Shown piece by piece: positions 34,845 to 43,309 of a DNA stretch of 64,000 nt; the stretch's first letter is position 1; each line of letters begins with the position of its first letter. The notes below the pieces were generated by a model. It was given only the letters and a program-made list of their open reading frames with translations, did not search any database and was not told the origin of the DNA. This DNA comes from Chthonomonas sp. UBA2017. GTDB lineage: Bacteria; Armatimonadota; Fimbriimonadia; Fimbriimonadales; Fimbriimonadaceae. The stretch lies in assembly GCA_002335425.1 (NCBI GenBank), contig DDCB01000038.1, positions 124,001 to 188,000 of the forward strand, written 5' to 3'. The translations under genes and the position numbers were made by a program.

Positions 34845-35820
34845 AATCTCCGTGTCGGGCCGCCTCTTGACTTTGGGTCTGCTCTTGGCGGCCGTCCTCC
34901 CCCACGCCCAAGCCGACGAAACCCCACGAAGCGCTCTGCAAAAGGCGATGGAGCGGCGGTTCGTTCGTGCCGCCACCATGATCCAAGCTCAGCAGATCAC
35001 CGAGCTCGGCGGCGGCACCTTGCAACTCAAAGTCGAAATCAACACCAAAGGGCACCAACGCTCGACGGTCCTAAAGCCGCTCTCCTTCCAAGGCGTCATC
35101 AGCTTCGACGATCGCCGACAATGGATCACGCTCCTTCCAGACGAGCGCAAGGCGATGGTCCAACCCTCGCCGACCTCATTCCGCGCTCCCGTTCGCGAGC
35201 GGATGGGACTCGTCGATCGAAACTACGAGCTCAGCTTCGAGCGGGGCGCTGAAGTCGCCAACCGCAAGACCCTCGTCATCCTTGCTCGGCCGCGAGCCCA
35301 AGAGATGCCCCGACGTCGGTTCTTTGTCGATGAAGAGACGTTCCTTGTCCTCCGCATCGAGGTGATGCCTCGGACCAACGAAGTCGAGCGCTTGCTCGAC
35401 ACCATGAAGATCGAGTTTGAGCCCGGCAACGGGCGAAGGAATCTTGCGCCGGACCTCCAAGGGTTCCAAATCGAGCGGATGGAGCCGCCAAAATCGGCGA
35501 GCCCCGAGCGGATTCGCGCCGCCGTCGGCTTCACCCCGCGCAAGCTGACCAATCTGCCTGCTGGATTCGTGCTGACCGATCTTCAGCTCGTCGGCGAAAA
35601 AGAGCTGGTCATGGTCGCGTATCGTCTGACCGACGGGCTTTCGAACGTGACTGTCTACCAGTTCTCGCCTCCGAAGCGGGGCGAAGGCGGCCCGCGGCCC
35701 ATGCCTGGGGGCACCGTCGCGAGCGACGGCACCCGCATCTTAGTGGTCGGCGACGCTCCCTCGACCGTCCGCCGGCTCATCCAAGAGATCTTCGTCCAGC
35801 CGGCGCAGAATCGCCCCTGA
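34831..35820 (+). CDS. RseB/MucB-like periplasmic regulator
   Basis: 329 residues from TTG at 34831 (GTG at 34852 is a possible alternative), overlapping the anti-sigma gene by 14 bases. It has a signal peptide (LLTLGLLLAAVLPHAQA), then a ~190-residue LolA/RseB-type half-barrel (strands GTLQLKVEINTKG, RRQWITLLPDERKAMV, RRRFFVDEETFLVLRIEV), then a smaller C-terminal domain (~230-325). RseB binds outer-membrane signals and controls cleavage of the anti-sigma factor. Gene order sigma/anti-sigma/RseB is the RpoE type, which supports the call. Sequence similarity by eye is only moderate. Confidence 0.75.
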   Translation: MEAAKISVSGRLLTLGLLLAAVLPHAQADETPRSALQKAMERRFVRAATMIQAQQITELGGGTLQLKVEINTKGHQRSTVLKPLSFQGVISFDDRRQWITLLPDERKAMVQPSPTSFRAPVRERMGLVDRNYELSFERGAEVANRKTLVILARPRAQEMPRRRFFVDEETFLVLRIEVMPRTNEVERLLDTMKIEFEPGNGRRNLAPDLQGFQIERMEPPKSASPERIRAAVGFTPRKLTNLPAGFVLTDLQLVGEKELVMVAYRLTDGLSNVTVYQFSPPKRGEGGPRPMPGGTVASDGTRILVVGDAPSTVRRLIQEIFVQPAQNRP

Positions 35821-35827
35821 GCTCGCC

Positions 35828-36448
35828 TCACGCCCGCTTCATCAGGTCCATCAGCACCGTGCTGAGTCCGTTTAAAATGAACTGAACGCCGATCACTGCG
35901 GACAGCAAGCCCATCACCTTGCTCAGAATCTGCTGACCCGATCGCCCGAGTCGCGACACGACTCCCGGCGCGATGATCAGCACCAGGAGCACCAAGATCA
36001 CGTTCACCAAGATCGCGACCCCGAGCGCCGCCTGGTGTGCCGCCTCCCGAGCCTGACCCGCGAGCACCATCACCGTCGAGAGCGAACCCGCCCCCGCGAT
36101 GAGCGGAATCCCGATCGGCACCACCGAGGGGTCCTGACCCTCCGTGACCTCTTCTCGCTCGCGCTCGTAGCCCTGCAACACCTTCATCGCCGAGATCAAG
36201 AACAGCAATCCGCCCGCGATCTGAAAAGCTGGCACCGTGATGCCAAAGAACCCGAAGATCGCCGCTCCGCCGACCGCAAACAAGCCTAAGGCGATGCCTG
36301 CGGTCAAGCTGGCCCGCAGCGCCGTGCGCTTGCGACCCGTCTTCATGTGGCTGGTCATGCTCACGAAGATCGGAGCCGCCGAGAAGGGGTTCAGCATCGC
36401 GAGTAGCGACGTAAAGGCCACCACGCCAAATTCTGCCGCCCCGGTCAT
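35828..36448 (-). CDS. MarC-family membrane protein
   Basis: 206 residues with six hydrophobic segments. It belongs to the MarC family, whose members are inner-membrane proteins of unclear function and not, as once thought, antibiotic resistance factors. NPFSAAPIFVSMT near the N terminus and PIGIPLIAGAGSLSTVMVL in the middle are family landmarks. Its start overlaps the stop of the Lrp-type regulator by 4 bases (ATGA), so both genes form one operon. It is convergent with the RseB-like gene. Confidence 0.93.
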   Translation of the reverse strand: MTGAAEFGVVAFTSLLAMLNPFSAAPIFVSMTSHMKTGRKRTALRASLTAGIALGLFAVGGAAIFGFFGITVPAFQIAGGLLFLISAMKVLQGYEREREEVTEGQDPSVVPIGIPLIAGAGSLSTVMVLAGQAREAAHQAALGVAILVNVILVLLVLIIAPGVVSRLGRSGQQILSKVMGLLSAVIGVQFILNGLSTVLMDLMKRA

Positions 36449-36945
36449 CTCCTCGACCTCTCGGAGCTGCGTTCAGACTCAGCCACTCGAATCGGCAGCT
36501 GCGTCACCGACTTCGGAGTACTCAGGACGATCGTCGTTTTGACCCGCTGAACCGCCGGAATCGCGGTGATCTTCTCCAGCACCAGCATCTCGTAATCCGA
36601 CGGACTCGCGGCCATGACCTTCAAAAGGTAATCCTCCTGCCCGGCGATGTGATGGCACTCGACCACCTCGGGAATCTCGCTCAGCGCCGACAAGAAAGCG
36701 GTCGCCGACTCGCGCCCATGAGCATGCAAAATCACGCTGACAAACGCGGTCACGTTCAACCCGACCCCGACCGGATCGAGCAAAGCCACATAGCGCCGGA
36801 TATAGCCTCGCTCTTCGAGCTTGTTCACGCGCGCCAGCATCGGGGCCGGGGTGAGCCCGACTCGACTCGCCAACTCCGCGTTGGTGATCCGGCCTTCGTT
36901 CTGAAGGATGTCTAAGACTTGAAGATCAATCGAATCGAGCAGCAT
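36445..36945 (-). CDS. Lrp/AsnC-family transcriptional regulator
   Basis: 166 residues from ATG at 36945. An ATG at 36963 is a possible alternative start. The N-terminal helix-turn-helix (LDILQNEGRITNAELASRVGLTPAPMLARVNKLE) is typical, as is the C-terminal RAM domain (VVECHHIAGQEDYLLKVMA), which senses amino acids. The C-terminal tail is arginine/serine rich. It overlaps marC, which it may control together with itself through the palindrome just upstream. Lrp family members commonly autoregulate. Confidence 0.95.
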   Translation of the reverse strand: MLLDSIDLQVLDILQNEGRITNAELASRVGLTPAPMLARVNKLEERGYIRRYVALLDPVGVGLNVTAFVSVILHAHGRESATAFLSALSEIPEVVECHHIAGQEDYLLKVMAASPSDYEMLVLEKITAIPAVQRVKTTIVLSTPKSVTQLPIRVAESERSSERSRR

Positions 36946-36951
36946 GACACT

Positions 36952-36993
36952 ATTATAGTTCATCAACTCACGTATTTTCAGAATAAAATTCTG
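36952..36993 (-). promoter_or_regulatory. lrp promoter and candidate operator
   Basis: A consensus TATAAT -10 (36952-36957, minus strand) ends 6 bases before the ATG at 36945, which implies a leaderless transcript. Upstream lies an AT-rich inverted repeat, CAGAAT-AAA-ATTCTG (36979-36993), about where the -35 should be. This placement suits autorepression by the Lrp-type protein. Confidence 0.5.
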
Positions 36994-37168
36994 CAAATTG
37001 GCCATTTCATAGGGCTCCTGAAGCCATTGTCTCTGATTCGATGGAGGATCAGAGCTTTCGCCTCACTTTCGTTTGCCCAGAGGCTAAAAATTCGCTCCCA
37101 GCAGGAATGCAGGGGAATTCGCTAAGCTTGGATCGTGGATGCTGTGTTGCGTCCCAAGGAGAACCAAA

Positions 37169-37573
37169 ATGGCCAACATTGTTGAGATCGAAGGAATTGG
37201 CGAAGCCTACGCCCAAAAGCTCACCGCCGCCGGCATCGGGACCATCGAGAAGCTCTTAGAGGCAGGCGGCACCTCTGCCGGGCGCGACAAGATCGCCGAC
37301 GACACCGGCATCGAAGGCAAGCTCATCCTGAAGTGGGTGAATCGAGCCGACCTCGCGCGGGTCAAAGGGATCGGCACGCAATACGCCGACCTCTTGGAGC
37401 ATGCCGGCGTCGACACCGTTCCCGAGCTCGCTCAGCGAAACGCCGAGAACCTGACCGCCAAGATGGCCGAGGTGAATGCGGCCAAGAACCTGGTCAATCG
37501 CGCCCCGAATCTCTCTGAAGTCGAAGGCTGGATTGAGCACGCCAAGACCCTCGACCGGGCGGTCCATCACTAA
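37169..37573 (+). CDS. DUF4332 helix-hairpin-helix protein
   Basis: 134 residues from ATG at 37169 with AAGGAGA upstream. Two helix-hairpin-helix units are visible: IEGIGEAYAQKLTAAGI and VKGIGTQYADLLEHAGV. This is the DUF4332 family, thought to bind DNA or nucleic acid non-specifically. It is a soluble protein. Its stop and the next start overlap by one base (TAATG). Function is unknown. Confidence 0.85.
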   Translation: MANIVEIEGIGEAYAQKLTAAGIGTIEKLLEAGGTSAGRDKIADDTGIEGKLILKWVNRADLARVKGIGTQYADLLEHAGVDTVPELAQRNAENLTAKMAEVNAAKNLVNRAPNLSEVEGWIEHAKTLDRAVHH

Positions 37574-37770
37574 TGGAAACCCTCATTCAGAATTTGGTCG
37601 AAAAGGTCGGGCTCGATGCGGCCACCGCCGACAAAGTCGGGCAGTTTATCCAAGAGCACCTGAGCGACATCCCGGGTTGGATTGCGCAGTCAGGGATCGC
37701 CGACAAGCTCCCGGGAGGACTCGGCGACATGCTCGGCAACGCCCTCGGCGGCGACAAGCCCGGCTCGTAA
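37573..37770 (+). CDS. Small conserved-type helical protein of unknown function
   Basis: 65 residues starting on the last base of the DUF4332 stop (TAATG), so translated with it. Residues ~1-40 form an amphipathic helix pair (ETLIQNLVEKVGLDAATADKVGQFIQEHLSD). A glycine/leucine-rich region (LPGGLGDMLGNALGG) follows. The layout recalls DUF937- or DUF2267-like small proteins, which is not enough to assign a function. Confidence 0.6.
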   Translation: METLIQNLVEKVGLDAATADKVGQFIQEHLSDIPGWIAQSGIADKLPGGLGDMLGNALGGDKPGS

Positions 37771-37822
37771 GTCGGCTTCTTGGGCGGACCGCTCAGCCCC
37801 TCAGAGGGTCGCAGCCCGCCCA

Positions 37823-37898
37823 AGCCTGACGCTCGTCTTCGGCTCCAGTCTCGCCGCCCGAGCCCGACGCTCGTCTTCGACTCCAGTCTCGCCGCCCC
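37823..37898. repeat. Two tandem 38-base repeats in a non-coding gap
   Basis: Copy 1 (37823-37860) and copy 2 (37861-37898) differ at three positions. Each starts AGCC(T/C)GACGCTCGTC. They lie in the 276-base gap between the small gene ending at 37770 and the DUF2330 gene ending at 38047. A cytosine-rich flank precedes and a purine-rich G/A flank follows. No gene is seen in the gap. Confidence 0.75.
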
Positions 37899-38046
37899 GA
37901 GGCGGAGCCGGGAAGCCCGACTTCAGGAGGGCGACGGCGAGGGCGTGGCCTCGGGGAGGGGCGGCGATTATCTAGACTTGCGCGCGGTTTGAACGCATTC
38001 TGCGTCGCATAAAGAGAACGTAGGTGACTCCAACTGCGCCAGCTAC

Positions 38047-38976
38047 CTACAAAGAGCCGAAGAACAAATCGGAAGGGGGCAGTTTCACCTCAGCCGCCCA
38101 AGCTTGGACAAACGAGATATCTGGAGCGTTCGCCCGAGGGAATTCGAGGTCTGAATAGGCACTTAAAACCAGATTTCCAGGGATGGCTTGTGGAGAGAGT
38201 CCAACTTTTTCGCTCACCGTTTGTGCGACCTGCTCGTTGATTCGCTTGCTCCATTCGGGGCGCTGCCAGGGCTCGCCCTCTAGGGTCCCTTTTAGGGGCG
38301 CTGGGCTCAAAGTGTAGAGCTTCAGACCGCCCGGCGTCTCTCCGATGTTGCTCGCCGGAACGTAATAAGGATTGAAGGGCCGCTCGGTTACAAAAGTCAT
38401 TCGAATCGCCGAAGTCTGCAACGCACCCGTGCGAGCGTCTTTCCGGACTTGAAAAGTGGTTAAGTACCAGTTTTTTTCGACGTAGTGCCCCACCCACTGC
38501 TCTTGATCGGCTGGTAACTCATAGTCATGTTCTTTCAGATAAGCGGCTAATGCTGAGGCATCCGTCGCTTTCAGAGTCTTCACATCGTAATCCCCCACCC
38601 GAACTTCTTGCACGACTTCGACCCCCGTGCTCCCCGCCGTTGACGCCGCTTCTTCGGACTTAGAGCACCCGATCGATGAACCCCGAGGCCGCTGGACTTC
38701 AAGAATATCAAAAACGTCCGATTGAGCCTCAGAAAGTTCGGGCACACTTGGAGTCGGAGCGATGAACCCAAACTCACGCGACGAACCTTCAAACGAGGCA
38801 CTTCGAATAAAGTGCTGGACTTTCTCATCTGGATCCCAAATAATCAGATTGACTTGGCGGCCAAACATAATCTCATTCTGGGCAGAGACAAATCCAGAAC
38901 AAGCCGCGGCCGATGCTGAGAGAACCGAAATCAATGCAACGATAGAGAATCGATGAATCCTACTCTGACCGCTCAT
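38047..38976 (-). CDS. DUF2330 secreted protein
   Basis: 309 residues from ATG at 38976. The signal peptide is HRFSIVALISVLSASAAACSG. The start of the mature part (FVSAQNEIMFGRQVNLIIWD) and the middle segment VGDYDVKTLKATDASALAAYL are typical of DUF2330. Function is unknown in the family. The two cysteines are one at the end of the signal region and one in SSIGCSKSEEA. It lies 57 bases after the RNA methyltransferase gene on the same strand. Confidence 0.8.
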   Translation of the reverse strand: MSGQSRIHRFSIVALISVLSASAAACSGFVSAQNEIMFGRQVNLIIWDPDEKVQHFIRSASFEGSSREFGFIAPTPSVPELSEAQSDVFDILEVQRPRGSSIGCSKSEEAASTAGSTGVEVVQEVRVGDYDVKTLKATDASALAAYLKEHDYELPADQEQWVGHYVEKNWYLTTFQVRKDARTGALQTSAIRMTFVTERPFNPYYVPASNIGETPGGLKLYTLSPAPLKGTLEGEPWQRPEWSKRINEQVAQTVSEKVGLSPQAIPGNLVLSAYSDLEFPRANAPDISFVQAWAAEVKLPPSDLFFGSL

Positions 38977-39033
38977 GTCTTCATGGACGTTGGGCTCACT
39001 CAGATCGTTCTTAAAACCCAACAGGTTTCGCGC

Positions 39034-40107
39034 TCAGGTATCTGATCCAATGGGTCGTTTGCGGGCGGGGTCACCCGAGCGCCAAATCGCGGGGATCTGG
39101 TCGGCGGGCGGCCACACAAACTCGCGCTCTATCTCGGCCTGGGGGTCCACTTGAAAAAGCGCCCCAAAGGCCCCGGCCCCGAGACCCGATTGAGGGAAGA
39201 GTCGATAACAAGGGTGCGGCGAATACGCCGAACGAAAATCTCGATGAGTCTCCACTTCAACCGCCCGCACTTCGGGATGCTGATCCAACATCCATTGCAC
39301 GACTTTCTCGTTCTCTTTCATCGCATAAGTGCACGTCGCATAGAGGAGATAACCTCCGGGACGTACGCATCGAATCGCATTGCCTAAGATACGGCGCTGA
39401 CGCCCCACGCACATGTCGATCATTTCGGGGCTCCAACAGCCATCCGCCGCACGACCTTTCGCTAAAAGGGACTGCCCCGAACAGGGCGCATCCACTAAAA
39501 CAAGATCATAAGCGTGGGGAAAATGCTTAACATAGACCGATGGATCAGCCGACCAGACAAATGCCCCTCGAATTTGGCAACGGTGCAAATTATCAATGAG
39601 CGAGCCCGTTCGCTTGCGAATCGTTTCGTTGCACATCAACCGCTCTGGAGAAAAGGCTCTCGACGCAAAAATCGCCTTCCCCCCAGGCGCCGAGCAGACG
39701 TCCAAAACATTCCGAACTAAGTTCGGAATAGCCATCATCAACGAGGCACTAAAAACGCTACTTAAATCCAGAGAATAGTACGAACCTTTTTCGTAAAGAG
39801 GATGCTGCCCAGGTCGAAAGTCTTGATGCAAACGGTGCACAAAATCGGGTTGCCAAGGAAGCGGGGCCAATCGTGGAAACGTGCGAATCTCAGGGCGTTC
39901 TTGCAAGACGATGATCGCGGGCTCACGGCTCGAACCCGATTCCAGGGCCGCCAAAAACTTCTCTCGCTCGATCTCATCGGGAAAGAGGTTTTCCGCCTGC
40001 TTCAGCATATATCGCGAGCGACGAAAAGGAGGGGCCTTTTTTCGACGCTTTTTGGCAGGGGGTTTTCTCAATGCGTTAAACCGTAACGGCGTTGTAACCG
40101 TTGTCAA
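39034..40107 (-). CDS. RsmB/NOP-family RNA m5C methyltransferase
   Basis: 357 residues from TTG at 40107, supported by AGGTGA 6 bases upstream. The frame overlaps the fabI end by 32 bases. The first ~35 residues are very basic (KKRRKKAPPFRRSR). The Rossmann domain has the SAM-binding VCSAPGGKAIFASR and the two catalytic motifs DAPCSG (motif IV) and YATCTYAMKENE (motif VI). It methylates C5 of a cytosine in rRNA or tRNA. The substrate site cannot be told from sequence; YebU/RsmF or RsmB are the known relatives. Transcribed with fabI. Confidence 0.92.
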   Translation of the reverse strand: MTTVTTPLRFNALRKPPAKKRRKKAPPFRRSRYMLKQAENLFPDEIEREKFLAALESGSSREPAIIVLQERPEIRTFPRLAPLPWQPDFVHRLHQDFRPGQHPLYEKGSYYSLDLSSVFSASLMMAIPNLVRNVLDVCSAPGGKAIFASRAFSPERLMCNETIRKRTGSLIDNLHRCQIRGAFVWSADPSVYVKHFPHAYDLVLVDAPCSGQSLLAKGRAADGCWSPEMIDMCVGRQRRILGNAIRCVRPGGYLLYATCTYAMKENEKVVQWMLDQHPEVRAVEVETHRDFRSAYSPHPCYRLFPQSGLGAGAFGALFQVDPQAEIEREFVWPPADQIPAIWRSGDPARKRPIGSDT

Positions 40108-40840
40108 TAAAGATCACCTGGCCGGTCACGCCTTTGCTTAAATCGCTCATCAAATAGACTGCATTACCGGCGACCTCTTGCTGACCGAAAGCGCGCTTCA
40201 GAGGCGAAACAGCATGAACATGATCGATCATTTTTGTCAGGTCCTTCACGCCGCGCGCGGCCACCGTATTGATCGGCCCCGGAGACAACGTGTTCACCCG
40301 AATTCCGCGCTCGCCAAGATCGATCGCCAAATAGCGAACGGCCGACTCCAGAGCGGCTTTGGCCACACCCATGACATTGTAATTTTGCGTCGCCCGAGTT
40401 GCGCCCAGATAACTCAACGCCATGACGCTCCCATCGTCGTTCATCACGGGCTCTAAAGCTCGACAAAGTCGAATCAAACTATAACAAGAGATGTCCAGCG
40501 CCAACGCAAATCCATCGCGCGAAGTTTGAATGAATCGATCTTGCAGGTCTTCCCGCTTGGCAAAGGCCGCCGAATGCACCAGGAAGTCGATCTTGCCCAT
40601 CTCTTGAGCCACCATCTCGGCCAACCGATCGATCTCTTCATCAATCGTAAAATCGACCGTGACCACTCGCATCGAGGGATGATCCGCGATCAGCTTTTGG
40701 ACACTTTCGGCCATGCGCTCGTTCTGCGCACCGACCCCGACCTCGGCCCCTTGCTCGGCCGCCGCGACCGCAATCGCCCAGCCGATGGAGTTCTTGTTGA
40801 CGACATTTAGGACGAGGCCTTTTTTTCCAGCAAGCAGCAT
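40076..40840 (-). CDS. fabI: Enoyl-[acyl-carrier-protein] reductase FabI
   Basis: 254 residues. FabI reduces trans-2-enoyl-ACP with NADH in the last step of each fatty acid elongation cycle. The NAD loop is GLVLNVVNKNSIGWAIA, and the catalytic pair is Tyr154 and Lys161 (Y-x6-K in QNYNVMGVAKAAL), with Tyr144 upstream as in E. coli FabI. The usual short-chain-dehydrogenase fold is complete. It overlaps the RNA methyltransferase gene and follows the M20 peptidase gene by 26 bases. It may also have its own leaderless promoter (CATAAT, 40848-40853). Confidence 0.95.
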   Translation of the reverse strand: MLLAGKKGLVLNVVNKNSIGWAIAVAAAEQGAEVGVGAQNERMAESVQKLIADHPSMRVVTVDFTIDEEIDRLAEMVAQEMGKIDFLVHSAAFAKREDLQDRFIQTSRDGFALALDISCYSLIRLCRALEPVMNDDGSVMALSYLGATRATQNYNVMGVAKAALESAVRYLAIDLGERGIRVNTLSPGPINTVAARGVKDLTKMIDHVHAVSPLKRAFGQQEVAGNAVYLMSDLSKGVTGQVIFIDNGYNAVTV

Positions 40841-40847
40841 AGGTTCG

Positions 40848-40853
40848 ATTATG
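40848..40853 (-). promoter_or_regulatory. CATAAT -10-like element before fabI
   Basis: On the minus strand CATAAT (40848-40853) lies 7 bases before the fabI ATG at 40840, in a 26-base gap with no Shine-Dalgarno. It matches the -10 consensus at 5 of 6 positions. Confidence 0.4.
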
Positions 40854-40866
40854 ACCGCATCCCTGC

Positions 40867-41988
40867 TTACGACTGAGCGGCCTCGCGAAGAAGCTCCAGA
40901 GCCAATCGCGCGCCGTCGACCAGATCCTTGCGGCTGATGTATTCGTCATGCGTATGAATCTTGTCCATCCCGGTCGCCACGACGATCGCGGGGATCCCCA
41001 TTGCATTGAAGATGTTGGCATCCGAACCGCCCAGCGTCGTCCGCAAGGTCGGCGTGAATCCGAGCTTGCTACTCGCTCGTTGAGCCACCTGCACGACCCG
41101 ACTCTCGCTCGGCACCTCGTAGGCGTCGTAGTGTCGAACGTGCTTGATCTCGACCGTTGCGCCCCACTCTTCGGCGGCGCGATTGAATTCTCGGATCATG
41201 TGCTCAATCTGCTGGTCGAGCTCGGGGACCTGAGTCGACCGGGCTTCGGCCCGAATGCGGACGCTCGGACACACGACGTTGGTTCCAGTCCCGCCCTCGA
41301 TGATCCCGAAATTGGCCGTGGTTTCAGGGCCAATCCGCCCGCTCTTGATTCGGCTGATCGCGGTCGCCGCGACCTGAATCGCATTAATGCCCTTCTCGGG
41401 GTCTTTGCCAGCGTGAGCCGGCTTGCCATGAACCAAGAACTCAATCTTATCGTGAGTCGCCGTGCGGGTCACAAAGGTCCCCACAGGAGGGCCAGTGTCC
41501 AAAACATAGCCGAAATCGAGGTTCAAATCGGCCAATTCCATCGCCGCCGCTCCCTTGAGCCCGATCTCCTCGGCGCAGCTGAAGAGAAGGTAGACGTCTC
41601 CATGCGGCTCACCGGATTCTTTCAACACTCGAACGGCTTCGATGGCCGGAGCCATGCCCGCCTTATCATCTGCGCCCAAGATCGTATCTGAGGCCGAATA
41701 AAAGACCCCGTCCCGCTCTTCGATGATCAGGCCCGCGGTCGGCTCGACGGTGTCAAAGTGAGCACTCAAAAAGACTCTCGGAGCCCCCGGCTTGTTGCCT
41801 GGGAGCTTGGCAAAGAGGTTGTTGGCGTTGCCGCCAATCTTCGCCCCGGCTTGGTCCTCCCAAACCTCCAGCCCCAAATCGATCAGATACTGCTTGGTCC
41901 ATGCGACGGCGTCGGCTTCTTCCAAGGCCGGAGCATTGATCAGACACAGCGTCTTGAATAGGTCGATGAGGCGATCTTCTTGAATCAT
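40867..41988 (-). CDS. M20-family tripeptidase-like metallopeptidase
   Basis: 373 residues, close to PepT. Metal site: His77 and the catalytic-side Asp79 in SAHFDTV, bridging Asp107 in GADDKAGM, catalytic Glu140 and ligand Glu141 in SCAEEIG, and a later ligand region HTHDEYIS. A dimerisation lid domain (~190-300) is inserted, as in M20 peptidases. It is a cytoplasmic zinc aminopeptidase that probably trims short peptides. It starts the M20-fabI-methyltransferase run and is divergent from the FAD oxidoreductase at 42047. Confidence 0.93.
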   Translation of the reverse strand: MIQEDRLIDLFKTLCLINAPALEEADAVAWTKQYLIDLGLEVWEDQAGAKIGGNANNLFAKLPGNKPGAPRVFLSAHFDTVEPTAGLIIEERDGVFYSASDTILGADDKAGMAPAIEAVRVLKESGEPHGDVYLLFSCAEEIGLKGAAAMELADLNLDFGYVLDTGPPVGTFVTRTATHDKIEFLVHGKPAHAGKDPEKGINAIQVAATAISRIKSGRIGPETTANFGIIEGGTGTNVVCPSVRIRAEARSTQVPELDQQIEHMIREFNRAAEEWGATVEIKHVRHYDAYEVPSESRVVQVAQRASSKLGFTPTLRTTLGGSDANIFNAMGIPAIVVATGMDKIHTHDEYISRKDLVDGARLALELLREAAQS

Positions 41989-42046
41989 GACTGCGGCCTA
42001 GTTTATTCGGTTTTGCTCTCCTCGGGTACAACCGATACTGTTTTCT

Positions 42047-43309
42047 ATGGCAAAGCCGATTGTCGTTGTGGGGGCCGGGCTCGCCGGGCTCGCGTGTGCC
42101 CGGGAGTTGACTCACCAAGGCCACGAAGTCATCGTTCTCGATTCTGCGGATCGCCCGGGAGGTCGCCTCAAAACCGACGACATCGGGGGATATCGCATGG
42201 ATCGGGGGTTCCAGGTCCATTTCACCGCTTATCCGGCGGCGCTCCAGGTTCTGGACTCACAAGCGCTCGATCTGAGGCTCTTTGCCCATGGGGCCCTGAT
42301 CTGGTGGAATGGCAAGCTCCATCGACTCGATCGCGATGACCCCGTCGAAGCCGCGTTTTGTCGGGCCTTTGGTCTCGGAGACAAGCTGCGGGTCCGGTCG
42401 CTCAGCGCCGAGCTCGCCGAGATGAGTCACGACGACATCGAGCATGAGCCCGAGACCTCATCCGAAGTCTTCTTGCGCAGATATGGGTTCACCGACGCCT
42501 TTATGGAGCGCTTCGCACGACCTTTCTGGGGAGGCGTCTTCCTCGACCGCAGCCTCAGCACCTCCAGCCGCCGACTCAAATTTCTCTGGAAGATCATGAA
42601 CACCGGCGAGATCGCGCTCCCCGCACGAGGGATGGAGGCCTTGCCCCTGCAACTCGCCGATCAGTTGCCAGAAGGGAGTCTTCGACTCCATTCGAGAGTC
42701 CAAGAGCTCGTGCGAAACGGGTCAGCCGTCACCGGAGTTCGCCTCACCTTGGGCGAAACTTTGGAAGCAGAACAAACGATTGTTGCCACTGATCCCGCCA
42801 CCTCGACGCAGTTGACCGGCGTCCCCACGCCGAAAGGGTCGCTGGGCACCACATGCCTTTACTTCGAAATTCCCAAGCCCGTTTGCTACGGCAACTTCAT
42901 CATCCTAAACGGAACCGGAAAAGGCCTCATCAACCAGATCGTCCCGGTGACAAACCTGTGCCCAGAGGCCGCTCCCGAGGGCAAGATGATGGTCTCCGTC
43001 AACCTCATCGGGGTTCCTGAGTTCAGCGACTCCCGGCTCATGATGGAAATTCGCCAAGAGCTCGCCACGTGGCCCGCCGAATGGGAAACACACCAATGGC
43101 GACTTTTGCAGATTTACCGCGTCCCGCACGCTCAGTATCCTCAACCGCCCGGAGTTCAATCCCAGATCGCGAGCTCTGATTCAGGTCGTCCGGGCTTGAT
43201 CCTCGCCGGAGAGGCTGCCTCCCAATCGAGCATTCAAGGGGCTCTGGCCAGCGGAATGGCCGCCGCCCTCCACGTTCTTCAACCGCAACGGGAGCTGACG
43301 ACCGCTTGA
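42047..43309 (+). CDS. FAD-dependent oxidoreductase (amine oxidase/phytoene desaturase-like)
   Basis: 420 residues. The FAD-binding GxGxxG Rossmann motif (VVVGAGLAGLACARELTHQG) is at the N terminus, followed by the glycine/arginine stretch DRPGGRLKTDD. The C-terminal FAD signature is LILAGEAASQSSIQGALASG. The fold matches the flavin amine oxidase and desaturase superfamily. The substrate is not determined; carotenoid and protoporphyrinogen-type substrates cannot be separated by eye. It is the first of a seven-gene run with short overlaps. GATACT lies 7 bases before the ATG. Confidence 0.85.
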   Translation: MAKPIVVVGAGLAGLACARELTHQGHEVIVLDSADRPGGRLKTDDIGGYRMDRGFQVHFTAYPAALQVLDSQALDLRLFAHGALIWWNGKLHRLDRDDPVEAAFCRAFGLGDKLRVRSLSAELAEMSHDDIEHEPETSSEVFLRRYGFTDAFMERFARPFWGGVFLDRSLSTSSRRLKFLWKIMNTGEIALPARGMEALPLQLADQLPEGSLRLHSRVQELVRNGSAVTGVRLTLGETLEAEQTIVATDPATSTQLTGVPTPKGSLGTTCLYFEIPKPVCYGNFIILNGTGKGLINQIVPVTNLCPEAAPEGKMMVSVNLIGVPEFSDSRLMMEIRQELATWPAEWETHQWRLLQIYRVPHAQYPQPPGVQSQIASSDSGRPGLILAGEAASQSSIQGALASGMAAALHVLQPQRELTTA

